Assembly (NCBI RefSeq): GCF_030684035.1
Contig: NZ_JAUXPI010000012.1
Coordinates: 123,343 to 187,342 of the forward strand
DNA from: Phaeovulum sp.
Lineage (GTDB): Bacteria > Pseudomonadota > Alphaproteobacteria > Rhodobacterales > Rhodobacteraceae
Direction of reading: 5' to 3'
Length of the DNA stretch: 64,000 nt
In this document: one piece after another, positions 34,119-43,139 of the stretch
How positions within the stretch are numbered: the stretch's first letter is position 1
Layout: each line of letters opens with the position of its first letter
Program-made: the position numbers and the translations under genes
Notes under the pieces: generated by a model
Told to the model about the DNA's origin: nothing
The model's input: only the letters and a program-made list of their open reading frames with translations
The model's database searches: none

Positions 34119-35317
34119 AGCAATGCCTTGAGGTCAGTCAGGGGGTCCGCCACTCTGGCGGCGTCGGGGCTGCGCCCCGCCTCGATCAGCCGCTTGCCGA
34201 CCATATAGGCGCGTGCATCGTTCAGCGCATCGACGGCAAGCAGGGTTTTGCCACGGTAGTACCAGACCGAATAGCCCTCGGCCCGGCGGGTGATGACTTG
34301 GTCATAGCCGGTATTCAGCCCGGCAATCTGCAGTTTCGCATCATACTGGTCAGACCAGAACCAGGGCCTGGGCACATAAGCCGTTGCGGCACCAAGAATG
34401 TTTCCGGCGACGCATTCGGCCATATCGATCGCGTTGCCGACACTTTCAAGCCGCAACCTGCCGCCGCCCATCGGGAACGACGCGCAATCACCCGCCGCCC
34501 AGATCGCGGGATCAACGGTGCGGCCCTCGGCATCGACCGCAATGCCGTTGTCGATGGCCAATCCCGCCGCCTGCGCCAGCGCTGTTGCTGGTGCCACGCC
34601 GATGCCGACGATCACCAGATCGGCGGGCAGGTTGCGCCCGTCCGAAAGCTCCACCCCGCGCACCGAGGCGTCGCCCCAAAGCCGCGAAATGCCAATGCCT
34701 TCGATAATCTCGACCCCGTGCGCCAGATGCATGGAGCGGATGGCGTCGGCGGTTTCGGCGCTGGCGACGCGGCCCAGAATGCGCGGAGCGGCCTCGACCA
34801 GCACCACCTCCAGCCCCAGCTTGCGGGCCACTGCGGCGGCCTCAAGCCCGATGTAGCCACCGCCGACCACCACCAGCCGGGCACCTGCGCGCAGCGCCGG
34901 TGCCATGCCATCGACATCGGCGAGGTTTCGCACCACATGCACGCCCGCAAGCGTGCCGCCAATCGCCGCCGGCAAGCGGTGCGGCACTGCACCGGTCGCA
35001 AGAATGAGCTGGGAATAAGGCACCTTAGCGCCCGCAAGCCGCACCTCTTTTGCGGCGCGGTCGATTGCTGTCACAGCAGTGCCAAGCCGCAATTCCACCT
35101 GCTGTTCGGCCCAGAACTCCGGCGAGCGCAACAACAACCGGTCGATCGGCATCTGGCCGAGAAGATACGCTTTCGAAAGCGGCGGGCGCTGATAGGGTGC
35201 CAGTGGCTCTTCACCGATGATGGTAATCGGTTCCGCGTAGCCCAGTGCGCGCAGTTTGGCCGCGGCAGAAGCCGCCGCCTGACCCGCGCCGACAATAACC
35301 ACACCTGCCATACCCAT
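34115..35317 (-). CDS. FAD-dependent ferredoxin/rubredoxin reductase-type oxidoreductase
   Basis: A 400-residue NAD(P)H-dependent flavoprotein of the ferredoxin-reductase (rhodocoxin/putidaredoxin reductase) type. The N-terminal FAD site is VIVGAGQAAASAAAKLRALG, the NAD(P) site is VVVGGGYIGLEAAAVARKLG, and the second FAD contact is AIWAAGDCASF; a C-terminal reductase domain follows. Such proteins pass electrons to 2Fe-2S ferredoxins or rubredoxins serving monooxygenases or P450s. No ferredoxin is adjacent. The alkane hydroxylase gene at 51.7 kb is a possible but unproven client. Confidence 0.85.
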   Translation of the reverse strand: MGMAGVVIVGAGQAAASAAAKLRALGYAEPITIIGEEPLAPYQRPPLSKAYLLGQMPIDRLLLRSPEFWAEQQVELRLGTAVTAIDRAAKEVRLAGAKVPYSQLILATGAVPHRLPAAIGGTLAGVHVVRNLADVDGMAPALRAGARLVVVGGGYIGLEAAAVARKLGLEVVLVEAAPRILGRVASAETADAIRSMHLAHGVEIIEGIGISRLWGDASVRGVELSDGRNLPADLVIVGIGVAPATALAQAAGLAIDNGIAVDAEGRTVDPAIWAAGDCASFPMGGGRLRLESVGNAIDMAECVAGNILGAATAYVPRPWFWSDQYDAKLQIAGLNTGYDQVITRRAEGYSVWYYRGKTLLAVDALNDARAYMVGKRLIEAGRSPDAARVADPLTDLKALL

Positions 35318-35389
35318 CTCCTACTGGTCAATTCCGGGTCGGACCCTATATCTGAGGCCAACCAGAACGCAACGCGAGAGGAGCGAACC

Positions 35390-35878
35390 ATGACCATTTC
35401 CGTAGGCGACAGGCTGCCCGCCGCCACCTTCCTGCAAATTGGCGAAAACGGGCCGGCACCGGTTGAACTGGCCCCCCGCCTCGCCGGCAGGAAGGTGGTC
35501 ATTTTCGCAATTCCCGCCGCATATTCCGGCACCTGCACAAACGCGCATGTGCCAAGCTTCATCCGCACCAAGGCTGCATTTCTGGCGAAGGGCATTTCAG
35601 AAATCATCTGTATCGCGGCAAACGACCCGTTTGTGATGAACGCCTGGGGCGAAAGCACCGGCGCCACCGCCGCAGGCATCAGCATGCTTTCCGATGCGGA
35701 TGGCAGCTTTGCGCAAGCGCTCGGCCTGAGCTTTTCAAACCCGGCAACCGGGCTTTACAACCGCTCTTCGCGCTATTCGATGCTGGTTGAGGATGGCGTG
35801 GTCAAGGTGCTTCGCCGCGAAATGAAAGGCGGCACTTGCGAGATTTCGGGCGGCGAAGCGCTGCTGGCGGAAATTTAG
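35390..35878 (+). CDS. Peroxiredoxin (Prx5/thioredoxin-fold type)
   Basis: A 162-residue peroxiredoxin that reduces hydrogen or organic peroxides. The peroxidatic region reads FAIPAAYSGTCTNAHVPSF, with the PxxxSxxC form of the usual PxxxTxxC motif and the catalytic Cys. Length and pattern (later SMLVEDGVVKVL) fit the Prx5 group. A GAGAGGAG ribosome site precedes ATG 35390. It is divergent from the FAD reductase. Confidence 0.88.
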   Translation: MTISVGDRLPAATFLQIGENGPAPVELAPRLAGRKVVIFAIPAAYSGTCTNAHVPSFIRTKAAFLAKGISEIICIAANDPFVMNAWGESTGATAAGISMLSDADGSFAQALGLSFSNPATGLYNRSSRYSMLVEDGVVKVLRREMKGGTCEISGGEALLAEI

Positions 35879-35947
35879 GCCACGCCGTTTATGCGCCCGT
35901 AGGCATTCCCCCTTCTGGGTGAAGAGTTGCGACCCGCGGGCGCGGTA

Positions 35948-37114
35948 TCAATTGCTGCCGTCATCGCGCCGAAACGGCCCCTGCGCCGAAAGCTCTGCTA
36001 TCTCATGTGCTGCGTCCTCACGCTCCTGCGCGAGGTAGTTCGCAACGGCACGGCGAAAGGCTGGGTCCGCGATCCAGTGCAGCGAATGCACCGCCGCAGG
36101 CAGATAGCCCCGCGCGAGTTTGTGTTCGCCCTGCGCCCCGGCTTCGACACGGGCAAGGCCGTGCGCGATCGCCCAGTCAATTGCCTGATGATAACATAGC
36201 TCGAAATGCAAGCTTGGGTGCACCTCGATCGCGCCCCAGTATCGGCCGAAAAGCGCCTCCCGCCCGATGAAGTTGAGCGCGCCTGCGACCCAACGCCCCT
36301 CACGCCGCGCGAGCACCAGAAGCACATCGCGATTAAGCGCCATGGCAGCTTCAAAGAAAGCGCGCGACAGGTACGGTCGCCCCCACTTGCGTTCACCCGT
36401 ATGTTGATAGAAATCCCACATTGCCGCCCAGTGTTCGGGCATTATCTCTGCACCCGTCAGCGCGACCATTTCGCCCCCGAATGCCTGCGCCTCAGCACGC
36501 TCGCGTCGCAGCGCCTTGCGCTTGCGCGAAGACAGGTCGTCGAGAAAATCGCTGTATCGCGTGTAGCCGCGATTGTGCCAGTGATACTGGGTCGTGACCC
36601 GCGGCAGATAGCCTGCGGCCACCCCCAGATCGGATTCTTCGGCAGTGCAGAAGGTCAGATGCGCCGATGACAGCCCCGAATTCGCGGCCAGCGCCCGAAG
36701 GGCTTCGAGAAGCCCAATGCGCCCCGCTGCCTCGTGCCCGGATCGCGCGAGCAGCCGCCGCCCTGTCACCGGCGTGAACGGAACCGCGACTTGCAGCTTC
36801 GGGTAATAGCGCCCGCCTGCGCGCTCCAGCGCTTCGGCCCAGCCATGATCGAAAATGTATTCGCCCTGCGAATGGCTTTTCACATAAGTCGGCGCGACGG
36901 CAATGACCTGCCCGGCGTCGCGCAGCACGAGCGGGCGGGGCTGCCAGCCGGTGCCCGGCCCGACCGATCCGGATGCCTCGAGCAACGCCAGAAAGCGATG
37001 CGTGGTGAAGGGGTCGTAAGGCCTTGCCCCATCGACGGTTTCGGGGCAGGCGCAAATATCCCAATCGGCTTCAGGTATTTCTGAAACCGAAGGGAAAAGT
37101 TCCGCCTCAGGCAT
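35948..37114 (-). CDS. GNAT-type acyltransferase of the DUF482/COG3146 family
   Basis: A 388-residue protein of the COG3146 family, annotated as GNAT-type and sometimes as peptidoglycan-related by homology to FemAB folds. No reaction has been shown for the family. Recognised segments include YDPFTTHRFLALLEASG near the start, AVPFTPVTGRRLLAR, HWHNRGYTRYSDFLDDLSSRKR (in part), and HFELCYHQAIDWAI. No signal or membrane segment. It lies 17 bases upstream of the phosphodiesterase gene on the same strand. Confidence 0.75.
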   Translation of the reverse strand: MPEAELFPSVSEIPEADWDICACPETVDGARPYDPFTTHRFLALLEASGSVGPGTGWQPRPLVLRDAGQVIAVAPTYVKSHSQGEYIFDHGWAEALERAGGRYYPKLQVAVPFTPVTGRRLLARSGHEAAGRIGLLEALRALAANSGLSSAHLTFCTAEESDLGVAAGYLPRVTTQYHWHNRGYTRYSDFLDDLSSRKRKALRRERAEAQAFGGEMVALTGAEIMPEHWAAMWDFYQHTGERKWGRPYLSRAFFEAAMALNRDVLLVLARREGRWVAGALNFIGREALFGRYWGAIEVHPSLHFELCYHQAIDWAIAHGLARVEAGAQGEHKLARGYLPAAVHSLHWIADPAFRRAVANYLAQEREDAAHEIAELSAQGPFRRDDGSN

Positions 37115-37131
37115 TGCTCCAACCCAGGTCG

Positions 37132-37902
37132 CTACGCATGCCGCGACGCGGCGTAGCCCTCGAAGGTGATGTTGTGGGCGATCTTGCGCGCCGCAGCCTC
37201 GGCTTCGGGGGAACGAATGGTCCAGCAGAGTACCGCGGCACCCCTTGCTTTCAGTTCCGCAACGCGCGGGCGCGCGAGGTCGGCGGCCTCGTGCGAAATG
37301 AAACTTGCGCCGACGCGCTCATAATCCCGGATATCGCGCAGGTGGTCGCAGACCGCCCCCAGCAGTTCCGGATAATCCTCGGGCAAATAGGCGGCGGTGG
37401 TCAGCCCGACCGCCACATCGGGTGCCGCAGCATGAAAGGCCGCAACGGAATGGGGGTTGAACGACATCACCGCAACGGGGCCCGCGTAGCCCCGCAACGC
37501 ATCGGCAACCGCGCGCTCAAGCGCCCCGACCTCGGGCCCGCTGGCCCCGCTCTGGTCTTTGATCTCGATCAGCAGCGGCACCCGGCCTGCGACTTCGGCC
37601 AAGACGCGCGCCAGCGTCGGCACCGCCTCTCGCCCGCCCAGCAGGGGTAGTCGCCCAAGCGCATCAGCGCTCAGGCCGGTGATGTTTCCGGGCATCCCGG
37701 TCAGCCGCTCAAGGTCATAGTCATGAAACACCATCGGCACGCCATCGGCAGATGGTTGTATATCCATTTCAATTCCGTAGCCCTCTTCCAGCGCTGCACG
37801 CACCGCCTCGATCGAATTCTCGGGGCGGCCCGCGGTGGCGTCATGAAAGGCGCGGTGCGCAAGTGGAATGCGCAGAAAATCGGGGTGCAAGGCGGGCATC
37901 AT
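37132..37902 (-). CDS. Glycerophosphodiester phosphodiesterase family protein
   Basis: A 256-residue GDPD-type enzyme hydrolysing glycerophosphodiesters to glycerol-3-phosphate and an alcohol. The active-site signature is present as AHRAFHDATAGRPENSIEA, EMDIQPSADGVPMVFHDYDL: both catalytic His, and the metal-binding Glu, Asp. The usual HRG is HRA here. No signal peptide, so cytoplasmic. ATG 37902 overlaps the RidA-type stop by four bases. Confidence 0.88.
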   Translation of the reverse strand: MMPALHPDFLRIPLAHRAFHDATAGRPENSIEAVRAALEEGYGIEMDIQPSADGVPMVFHDYDLERLTGMPGNITGLSADALGRLPLLGGREAVPTLARVLAEVAGRVPLLIEIKDQSGASGPEVGALERAVADALRGYAGPVAVMSFNPHSVAAFHAAAPDVAVGLTTAAYLPEDYPELLGAVCDHLRDIRDYERVGASFISHEAADLARPRVAELKARGAAVLCWTIRSPEAEAAARKIAHNITFEGYAASRHA

Positions 37903-38363
37903 GCGACCTCGAACACCGCATCGATTTCCACCGCAACACCGCGCGGCAGCGATGGTGCGGAAACCGCGGCGCGGGCATGACGCCCGGCCTCGCCAAACAC
38001 ATTGACCATCAAGTCGGAGCACCCGTTGATCACCTCGGGTTGGTCGGTGAAATCGGCGGTGGAATTCACGAAACCGACAAGCTTCACCACCCGCCGCACC
38101 CGGTCCAGATCGCCTCCGCAGGCGGCGCGCGCTTGCGCGAGCAAGGCAAGGCCGCAGGCGCGCGCGGCGGCGGCCCCTTCCGCCACACTCATGCCGCCGC
38201 CGAGCTGCCCCTTGATCAGGCCATCGCTGCCTTGGCTGATCTGGCCAGAAACGAAGAGCAGATTGCCGCTCCAAACATATGGCACATAGTTTGCCGCAGG
38301 CGCAGGGGCAGGCGGAAGCATGATGCCCAACTCCGTCAAGCGCGCTTCAATTTTTCCGCTCAT
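37899..38363 (-). CDS. RidA/YjgF-family protein (TdcF-like, long form)
   Basis: A 154-residue RidA-superfamily protein; members hydrolyse reactive enamine/imine intermediates. From ATG 38363, with GAGGAGAAG upstream. The substrate-binding Arg is retained in HARAAVSAPSLPRGVAVEI. Length exceeds classic RidA (about 130), matching the YjgH-like longer subgroup found in Rhodobacterales beside GDPD genes. Interestingly ilvA, whose product makes the enamines RidA clears, is in the same window (60.8 kb), but this is not the canonical RidA. Confidence 0.8.
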   Translation of the reverse strand: MSGKIEARLTELGIMLPPAPAPAANYVPYVWSGNLLFVSGQISQGSDGLIKGQLGGGMSVAEGAAAARACGLALLAQARAACGGDLDRVRRVVKLVGFVNSTADFTDQPEVINGCSDLMVNVFGEAGRHARAAVSAPSLPRGVAVEIDAVFEVA

Positions 38364-38431
38364 TACTCTTCTCCTCGGTTTTCGCTGCGCAGCATTTTGC
38401 CTGCGCCAATGATGCCGCATCGCAGCATTCT

Positions 38432-41400
38432 TCAGGAAACCAGCGCCTCCGCGCGCTTCAGATCGACACTTACCAACTGGCTCACACCTTGCTCGACCAT
38501 GGTGACGCCAAACAAACGGTCCATGCGCGCCATCGTAACCGCGTGGTGGGTGATGATCAGAAAGCGCGTGTCGGTGCGGCGCGCCATTTCATCCAGCAGG
38601 TCGCAAAAACGTGTCACGTTCGCATCATCAAGCGGCGCATCGACCTCGTCGAGCACGCAAATCGGTGCCGGGTTGGCAAGAAACACCGCGAAGATCAGCG
38701 CCATCGCGGTCAGCGTCTGCTCGCCCCCCGAGAGCAGGCTGAGCGTCGCAAGCTTCTTGCCCGGCGGCTGACACATGATCTCCAGCCCGGCTTCCAGCGG
38801 GTCATCGGATTCGACCAGCATCAGGTTGGCCTCGCCGCCGCCGAAAAGATGGGTGAAAAGCAGCCGGAAGCTCTCGTTGACCTGTTCGAATGCGGTCAGC
38901 AGCCGCTCGCGTCCTTCGCGGTTGAGGCTGCCGATGCCGGCGCGGAGCTTGCGGATTGCCTGCTCCAAATCCGCCTTTTCTCGCACCAGCGTTTCGTGTT
39001 CGGCCTGCACCGCGCGCGCGTCCTCTTCGGCAAGCAGGTTGACAGCGCCAAGCGCCTCTCGCTGGCGGCGCAGGCGCGCGACATCGATTTCAAGCGACTC
39101 GGCAGCGGCAAGCCGGGCGGGGTCGGTGCCGAGGCTTTGCAGCAGCGCTTCGGGTGACAGATCAGCTTCGTCCTGAATCCGCCCGGCCGCTGCACTGACT
39201 GCCTCGACCGCTGCATCACGCCGCGCTTCGGATGCTGCACGCGCCTCGCGCGCCTCACCGGCACAGCGCTCGGCCTCGCGCTCGGCCTCGGCGGCGGTCC
39301 GCAGCGCTGCTTCGGCGGCGGCAAGCGCGTCTGCCGCCGACGCGCGGCGGCTTTCGGCGGCTTTGGTCGCATCAGCAAGCTCTCCGCGGCGGGCCGCAAG
39401 TTCGGCGGGAAGCGCCGCGGCCACCTGCAACCCCGCCTCTGCTTCCGCGCGCCGCGCCGCAAGCTCGCTGCCTCGCTTTTCGGCCGTGTCGAGCCGCAGC
39501 CGCCACCCCGACATCTCCTTGACGATCTCCTGCCTGCGCCGAAGCCGGGCCTCTCCCTCGCGCCGCAAGTCCTCATGCGCGGAACGCCGCGACAACATGC
39601 CGATCCGCGCCGCCTCGACCGAAAGCTTGCTGCGCTCGACGGCGCTGCGCGAGGTGGCAAGGTCGGGCAGGGCGGCCAATGCCGCCTCGACCTCGGCGGC
39701 GCGTTCCTGCGCTGCTTCAGCCTCCTGCGCGTGGCGCTGGCGTGCCTGTTCGGCCGATTCGAGCCTGCTGCCCGCGATCGAGCGATCCGCTTCGGCGCGG
39801 CTGAGCGCCCGCCCCGCCTCGGCAAGCGCCCGGTCGGCATCGCGCCGCCGCTCGCGCGCGGCGGCATCGGCACGGCTCGCCTCGGCCAAGGCCAGGGTCA
39901 AAGCCTCGTGCGCCTGCCCGGCCCCCGTGGCGCGCGCCGAGACATCTTCGAGATCGCGCTTCAATTCCACCAGCCGGTTGAGTTGCTGCAACCGCAGCGC
40001 CGTAGCTGAGGGCGCATCCTCGGCTGCCGACCGCAATCCGTCCCACCGCCAAAGGTCGCCCAGAATCGAAACCAGCCGCTGCCCCGGCGCAAGCGCCGCC
40101 TGCAACCGCTTGCCTGTCGCGCGGTCAGGCACCACCCCGATCTGCGAAATCCGCCGCGCCAGCACCGCGGGTGCCCTGATCCGTTCGGCCAGCGGTTCTG
40201 CGCCCTCGGGCAGAGGTTGCGCTTGCGGATAATCGGGCAGCACCGCCCAGCCAGAGCCAGCTTCCCCGCTGGCTACCGGCGCGCGCAGATCATCGGAAAG
40301 TGCGGCACCGAGCGCCAGCTCGTAGCCTTTGCCGACCTGAACCTGGTCAAGAACCTGATTGCCGCCGCCCGCCTCGCGCTCCACCAGCCGCGCCAGCGCA
40401 GCGACCTGCGCGCGCAGCGCACCCGCTTCGCCCTCAGCTTCGGCGCGGGTGGCGCGGGCGCGGGACTCGCGCTCCTGCACCGAGGCGCGCGCCTGTTCGG
40501 CGGCAAGCAATGCCGCCTCGGCGGCCTGCGCCAACGCCTCGGCCCCGGTGCGCGCCGCCTCGGCCTCGGCATAGTCGCGCCCGGCGCGCGCAAGCGCCGC
40601 CTCCGCCTCTGCGGCCGCCTCTGCGGCGCGCGCCGCTTCGGCTTCACCGCGCGCCGCCGCAGCGCGGTTTTCGGTCAGCAACCGTTCGCCGGACTGGTGC
40701 CGCGCTGCCAGCCGTGCCGCATCTTCGGTCAATTCGGCGAGTTCCGCCTCGCTCGCCTGCAACGCTTGCGCGGCGGCGCTGGCGGCTACCGCTGCATCCG
40801 CCAGCCGGGCGTCGTGGCCCTCGCCTGCCTTGGTGATCTGGCCCTGCTCCCATTCCAGCCGCGCGATAGTTTCGAGCGCGTCGCGGTTCAGACCCTCCTC
40901 GCGCTCGGCGTCTTGCGCGAGTCGCGCATTCTGCGCCTGCAGTTCGGAAATGCGGGCGCGCGCTTCCGCCTCCTGCGCCCCAAGCGCATCGCGCTGCAGC
41001 ACGACCCGCTGCAGGATTGCCCCTGCAACCGCCTCGCTCTCTCGCAGCGCTGGCAAGGCCTGCTCCCGCGCCTGCCGCGCCGCCTCGGCGGAACGCGCCG
41101 CCGCTCCAGCTTTTGCTGCGGCGATCGTTGCGGCGGTCAGCACCGCGTCAGCCTCGCCGCGCAAACCTTCGGCATCGCGCCAGCGCAGATACAGCAAGAT
41201 GCCCTCGGCGCGCCGCATCTCGGCCCCGATTTCGCGGTAGCGCGCCGCCGCGCGGCTCTGCCGCATCAGCGCGGCAAGCTGCTGTGCAAGCTGCTCAACC
41301 ACGTCATCGACACGCAGCAGGTTCGCCTCGGCGGCGCTCAGCTTCAGCTCGGCCTCGTGGCGGCGCTGGTAGAGGCCGGAGATTCCCGCCGCCTCCTCCA

Positions 41401-41890
41401 GAATCCTGCGTCTGGATTTTGGCTTGGCGTTGATCAACTCGGCAATCTGCCCCTGCCGCACCAAAGCGGGCGAATGTGCGCCGGTCGAAGCATCAGCAAA
41501 CAGCATTTGCACATCGCGCGCCCGCACCTCGCGGGCGTTGACACGGTAGGCCGAACCCGAATCGCGGGTGATCCGCCGCACGATTTCAATGGTGTCGGCG
41601 TCGTTGAAGCCCGAAGGTGCCAGCCGCTCGGCATTGTCGATGGCAAGCGAGACCTCGGCAAAGGCGCGCGCCCCGCGCGAGGCGGCCCCGGCAAAGATCA
41701 CGTCCTCCATGCCCTCGCCGCGCATCACTGTGGGCCGGGTTTCGCCCATTACCCACCGAAGCGCCTCCAGCAGATTCGACTTCCCGCAACCGTTCGGGCC
41801 GACAACCCCGGTGAGCCCGTCATGGATGACGAGATCAGTCGGGTCGACAAAGCTCTTGAAACCGTTGAGTCGAAGCCGAGTGAAGCGCAA
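38432..41890 (-). CDS. smc: Chromosome segregation protein SMC
   Basis: SMC is the condensin-type ATPase for chromosome organisation. I place the start at TTG 41890, giving the conserved RFTRLRLNGFKSFVDPTDL N-terminus and 1152 residues, standard for alphaproteobacteria. Walker A GPNGCGKSNLL is near residue 32. Two long Ala/Glu/Arg-rich coiled coils flank a hinge around residues 510-650 (GKGYELALGAALSDDL). The C-terminal ABC signature is LLSGGEQTLTAMAL and Walker B ICVLDEVDAPLDDANV. The frame remains open 60 codons upstream, but that part is unlike SMC. It is divergent from accD. Confidence 0.95.
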   Translation of the reverse strand: MRFTRLRLNGFKSFVDPTDLVIHDGLTGVVGPNGCGKSNLLEALRWVMGETRPTVMRGEGMEDVIFAGAASRGARAFAEVSLAIDNAERLAPSGFNDADTIEIVRRITRDSGSAYRVNAREVRARDVQMLFADASTGAHSPALVRQGQIAELINAKPKSRRRILEEAAGISGLYQRRHEAELKLSAAEANLLRVDDVVEQLAQQLAALMRQSRAAARYREIGAEMRRAEGILLYLRWRDAEGLRGEADAVLTAATIAAAKAGAAARSAEAARQAREQALPALRESEAVAGAILQRVVLQRDALGAQEAEARARISELQAQNARLAQDAEREEGLNRDALETIARLEWEQGQITKAGEGHDARLADAAVAASAAAQALQASEAELAELTEDAARLAARHQSGERLLTENRAAAARGEAEAARAAEAAAEAEAALARAGRDYAEAEAARTGAEALAQAAEAALLAAEQARASVQERESRARATRAEAEGEAGALRAQVAALARLVEREAGGGNQVLDQVQVGKGYELALGAALSDDLRAPVASGEAGSGWAVLPDYPQAQPLPEGAEPLAERIRAPAVLARRISQIGVVPDRATGKRLQAALAPGQRLVSILGDLWRWDGLRSAAEDAPSATALRLQQLNRLVELKRDLEDVSARATGAGQAHEALTLALAEASRADAAARERRRDADRALAEAGRALSRAEADRSIAGSRLESAEQARQRHAQEAEAAQERAAEVEAALAALPDLATSRSAVERSKLSVEAARIGMLSRRSAHEDLRREGEARLRRRQEIVKEMSGWRLRLDTAEKRGSELAARRAEAEAGLQVAAALPAELAARRGELADATKAAESRRASAADALAAAEAALRTAAEAEREAERCAGEAREARAASEARRDAAVEAVSAAAGRIQDEADLSPEALLQSLGTDPARLAAAESLEIDVARLRRQREALGAVNLLAEEDARAVQAEHETLVREKADLEQAIRKLRAGIGSLNREGRERLLTAFEQVNESFRLLFTHLFGGGEANLMLVESDDPLEAGLEIMCQPPGKKLATLSLLSGGEQTLTAMALIFAVFLANPAPICVLDEVDAPLDDANVTRFCDLLDEMARRTDTRFLIITHHAVTMARMDRLFGVTMVEQGVSQLVSVDLKRAEALVS

Positions 41891-42156
41891 ACAGATACCC
41901 TTTTTCCCGGAGTGAGTCTCCGGCGTGAAATCTTTCGCGCGTTGGCGACGGCTGTCAACCGCCGGGCCCATGATATGGAGGCGCTTGAGAGAATATCCAC
42001 AAGATATGCGGTGATACGACCCGCAATCCGCAAGTAGGCCGCGCCAGCTGCGCGACACCGCGCAGATCACCAGCCAATCGCGGCGCGGCGCAATTGCATT
42101 TTGTTTGCCGCGGGACTATTTCAGCCCGATGCTGCATCACGGGGGGGGCACAGGCG

Positions 42157-43044
42157 ATGAACTGGATCTCGAACTATGTCCGGCCCAAGATCAACTCGCT
42201 GTTTTCCCGCCGCGAGGTGCCCGAGAACCTTTGGACCAAGTGCCCCGAGTGCGGCACCATGCTGTTTCACCGCGAACTGAGCGAAAATCTCAACGTTTGC
42301 ACCTCCTGCGAGCACCACATGGCGATCACCCCGCGCGAACGCTTCGCGGCGCTGTTTGACGGCGGCGTTTTCGTCGAGGTTCCGGTGCCCGATCCGGTGA
42401 TCGACCCGCTCGCTTTTCGCGACCAGAAGAAATACCCGGACCGGCTTAAGGCCGCCCAAAAGGCAGCGGGCGAGAAAGAGGCAATGCTGGTGGCAGATGG
42501 CGAAGTCGGTCGCACACCCATCATTGCCGCCGCTCAGGATTTCTCTTTCATGGCCGGATCGATGGGCATGTATGTGGGAAACGCCATCGTCGCCGCCGCC
42601 GAGCGTGCCGTAATGCTCCGGCGCCCGCTCGTGCTTTTCGCCGCGGCGGGTGGTGCGCGCATGCAGGAAGGCATTCTGAGCCTGATGCAGATGCCGCGCA
42701 CGACGGTTGCCGTGCAAATGCTGAACGAGGCCGGTCTGCCCTATATCGTGGTGCTCACCCACCCGACCACCGGAGGTGTCACCGCTTCCTATGCGATGCT
42801 CGGCGATGTGCAGATTGCCGAACCGAACGCGCTGATCTGCTTTGCCGGTCCGCGCGTGATCGAACAGACGATCCGCGAAAAACTGCCTGAAGGATTTCAG
42901 CGCGCCGAATACCTTCTCGACCACGGCATGCTTGACCGTGTGACGCATCGCAAGAAACTGCGCGACGAGATCATCAGCATCCTGCGCATGCTGATGCGTC
43001 AACCACAGGCAATAGTAGCGGACCTGCCCGCCCCCAGCCGCTGA
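42157..43044 (+). CDS. accD: Acetyl-CoA carboxylase carboxyltransferase subunit beta
   Basis: AccD, with AccA, transfers the carboxyl group from biotin to acetyl-CoA, the first step of fatty acid synthesis. The product is 295 residues from ATG 42157 ([12 protein letters not shown]). The N-terminal zinc ribbon has CPEC and CTSC, and the crotonase-like core includes [15 protein letters not shown] and the oxyanion region [14 protein letters not shown]. It is followed by gene-end repeat copy B and then folC, the usual accD-folC order. Confidence 0.96.
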   Translation: MNWISNYVRPKINSLFSRREVPENLWTKCPECGTMLFHRELSENLNVCTSCEHHMAITPRERFAALFDGGVFVEVPVPDPVIDPLAFRDQKKYPDRLKAAQKAAGEKEAMLVADGEVGRTPIIAAAQDFSFMAGSMGMYVGNAIVAAAERAVMLRRPLVLFAAAGGARMQEGILSLMQMPRTTVAVQMLNEAGLPYIVVLTHPTTGGVTASYAMLGDVQIAEPNALICFAGPRVIEQTIREKLPEGFQRAEYLLDHGMLDRVTHRKKLRDEIISILRMLMRQPQAIVADLPAPSR

Positions 43045-43116
43045 AACTGCTTTGGTCCAAATATCCTCGGGGGGTGAATGGGCCGCCTGGCCCAGAGGGG
43101 GGCTGAAGGCCCCCCT
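43045..43116 (+). repeat. Gene-end interspersed repeat, copy B (long form)
   Basis: Starting at the base after the accD stop: AACTGCTTTGGTCCAAATAT, then CCTCGGGGGGTGAAT, then hairpin GGGCC-GCCT-GGCCC (43080-43093), then hairpin AGGGGGGC-TGAAG-GCCCCCCT (43096-43116). Copy D (57846-57915, minus) has the same parts in the same order. The second hairpin may terminate accD. Confidence 0.7.
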
Positions 43117-43139
43117 GCCTCTCTCAGCCGGAATCCGCT

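Noticed and set aside
41992..42000. DnaA-box-like ATATCCACA between smc and accD (one mismatch)
   Set aside because: A single site without a cluster or AT-rich unwinding region; not enough for an origin call.
40217..42037. Open frame of 606 codons on the plus strand opposite smc
   Set aside because: Mirror of the GC-rich coiled-coil codons of smc; no domain pattern and no ribosome site.
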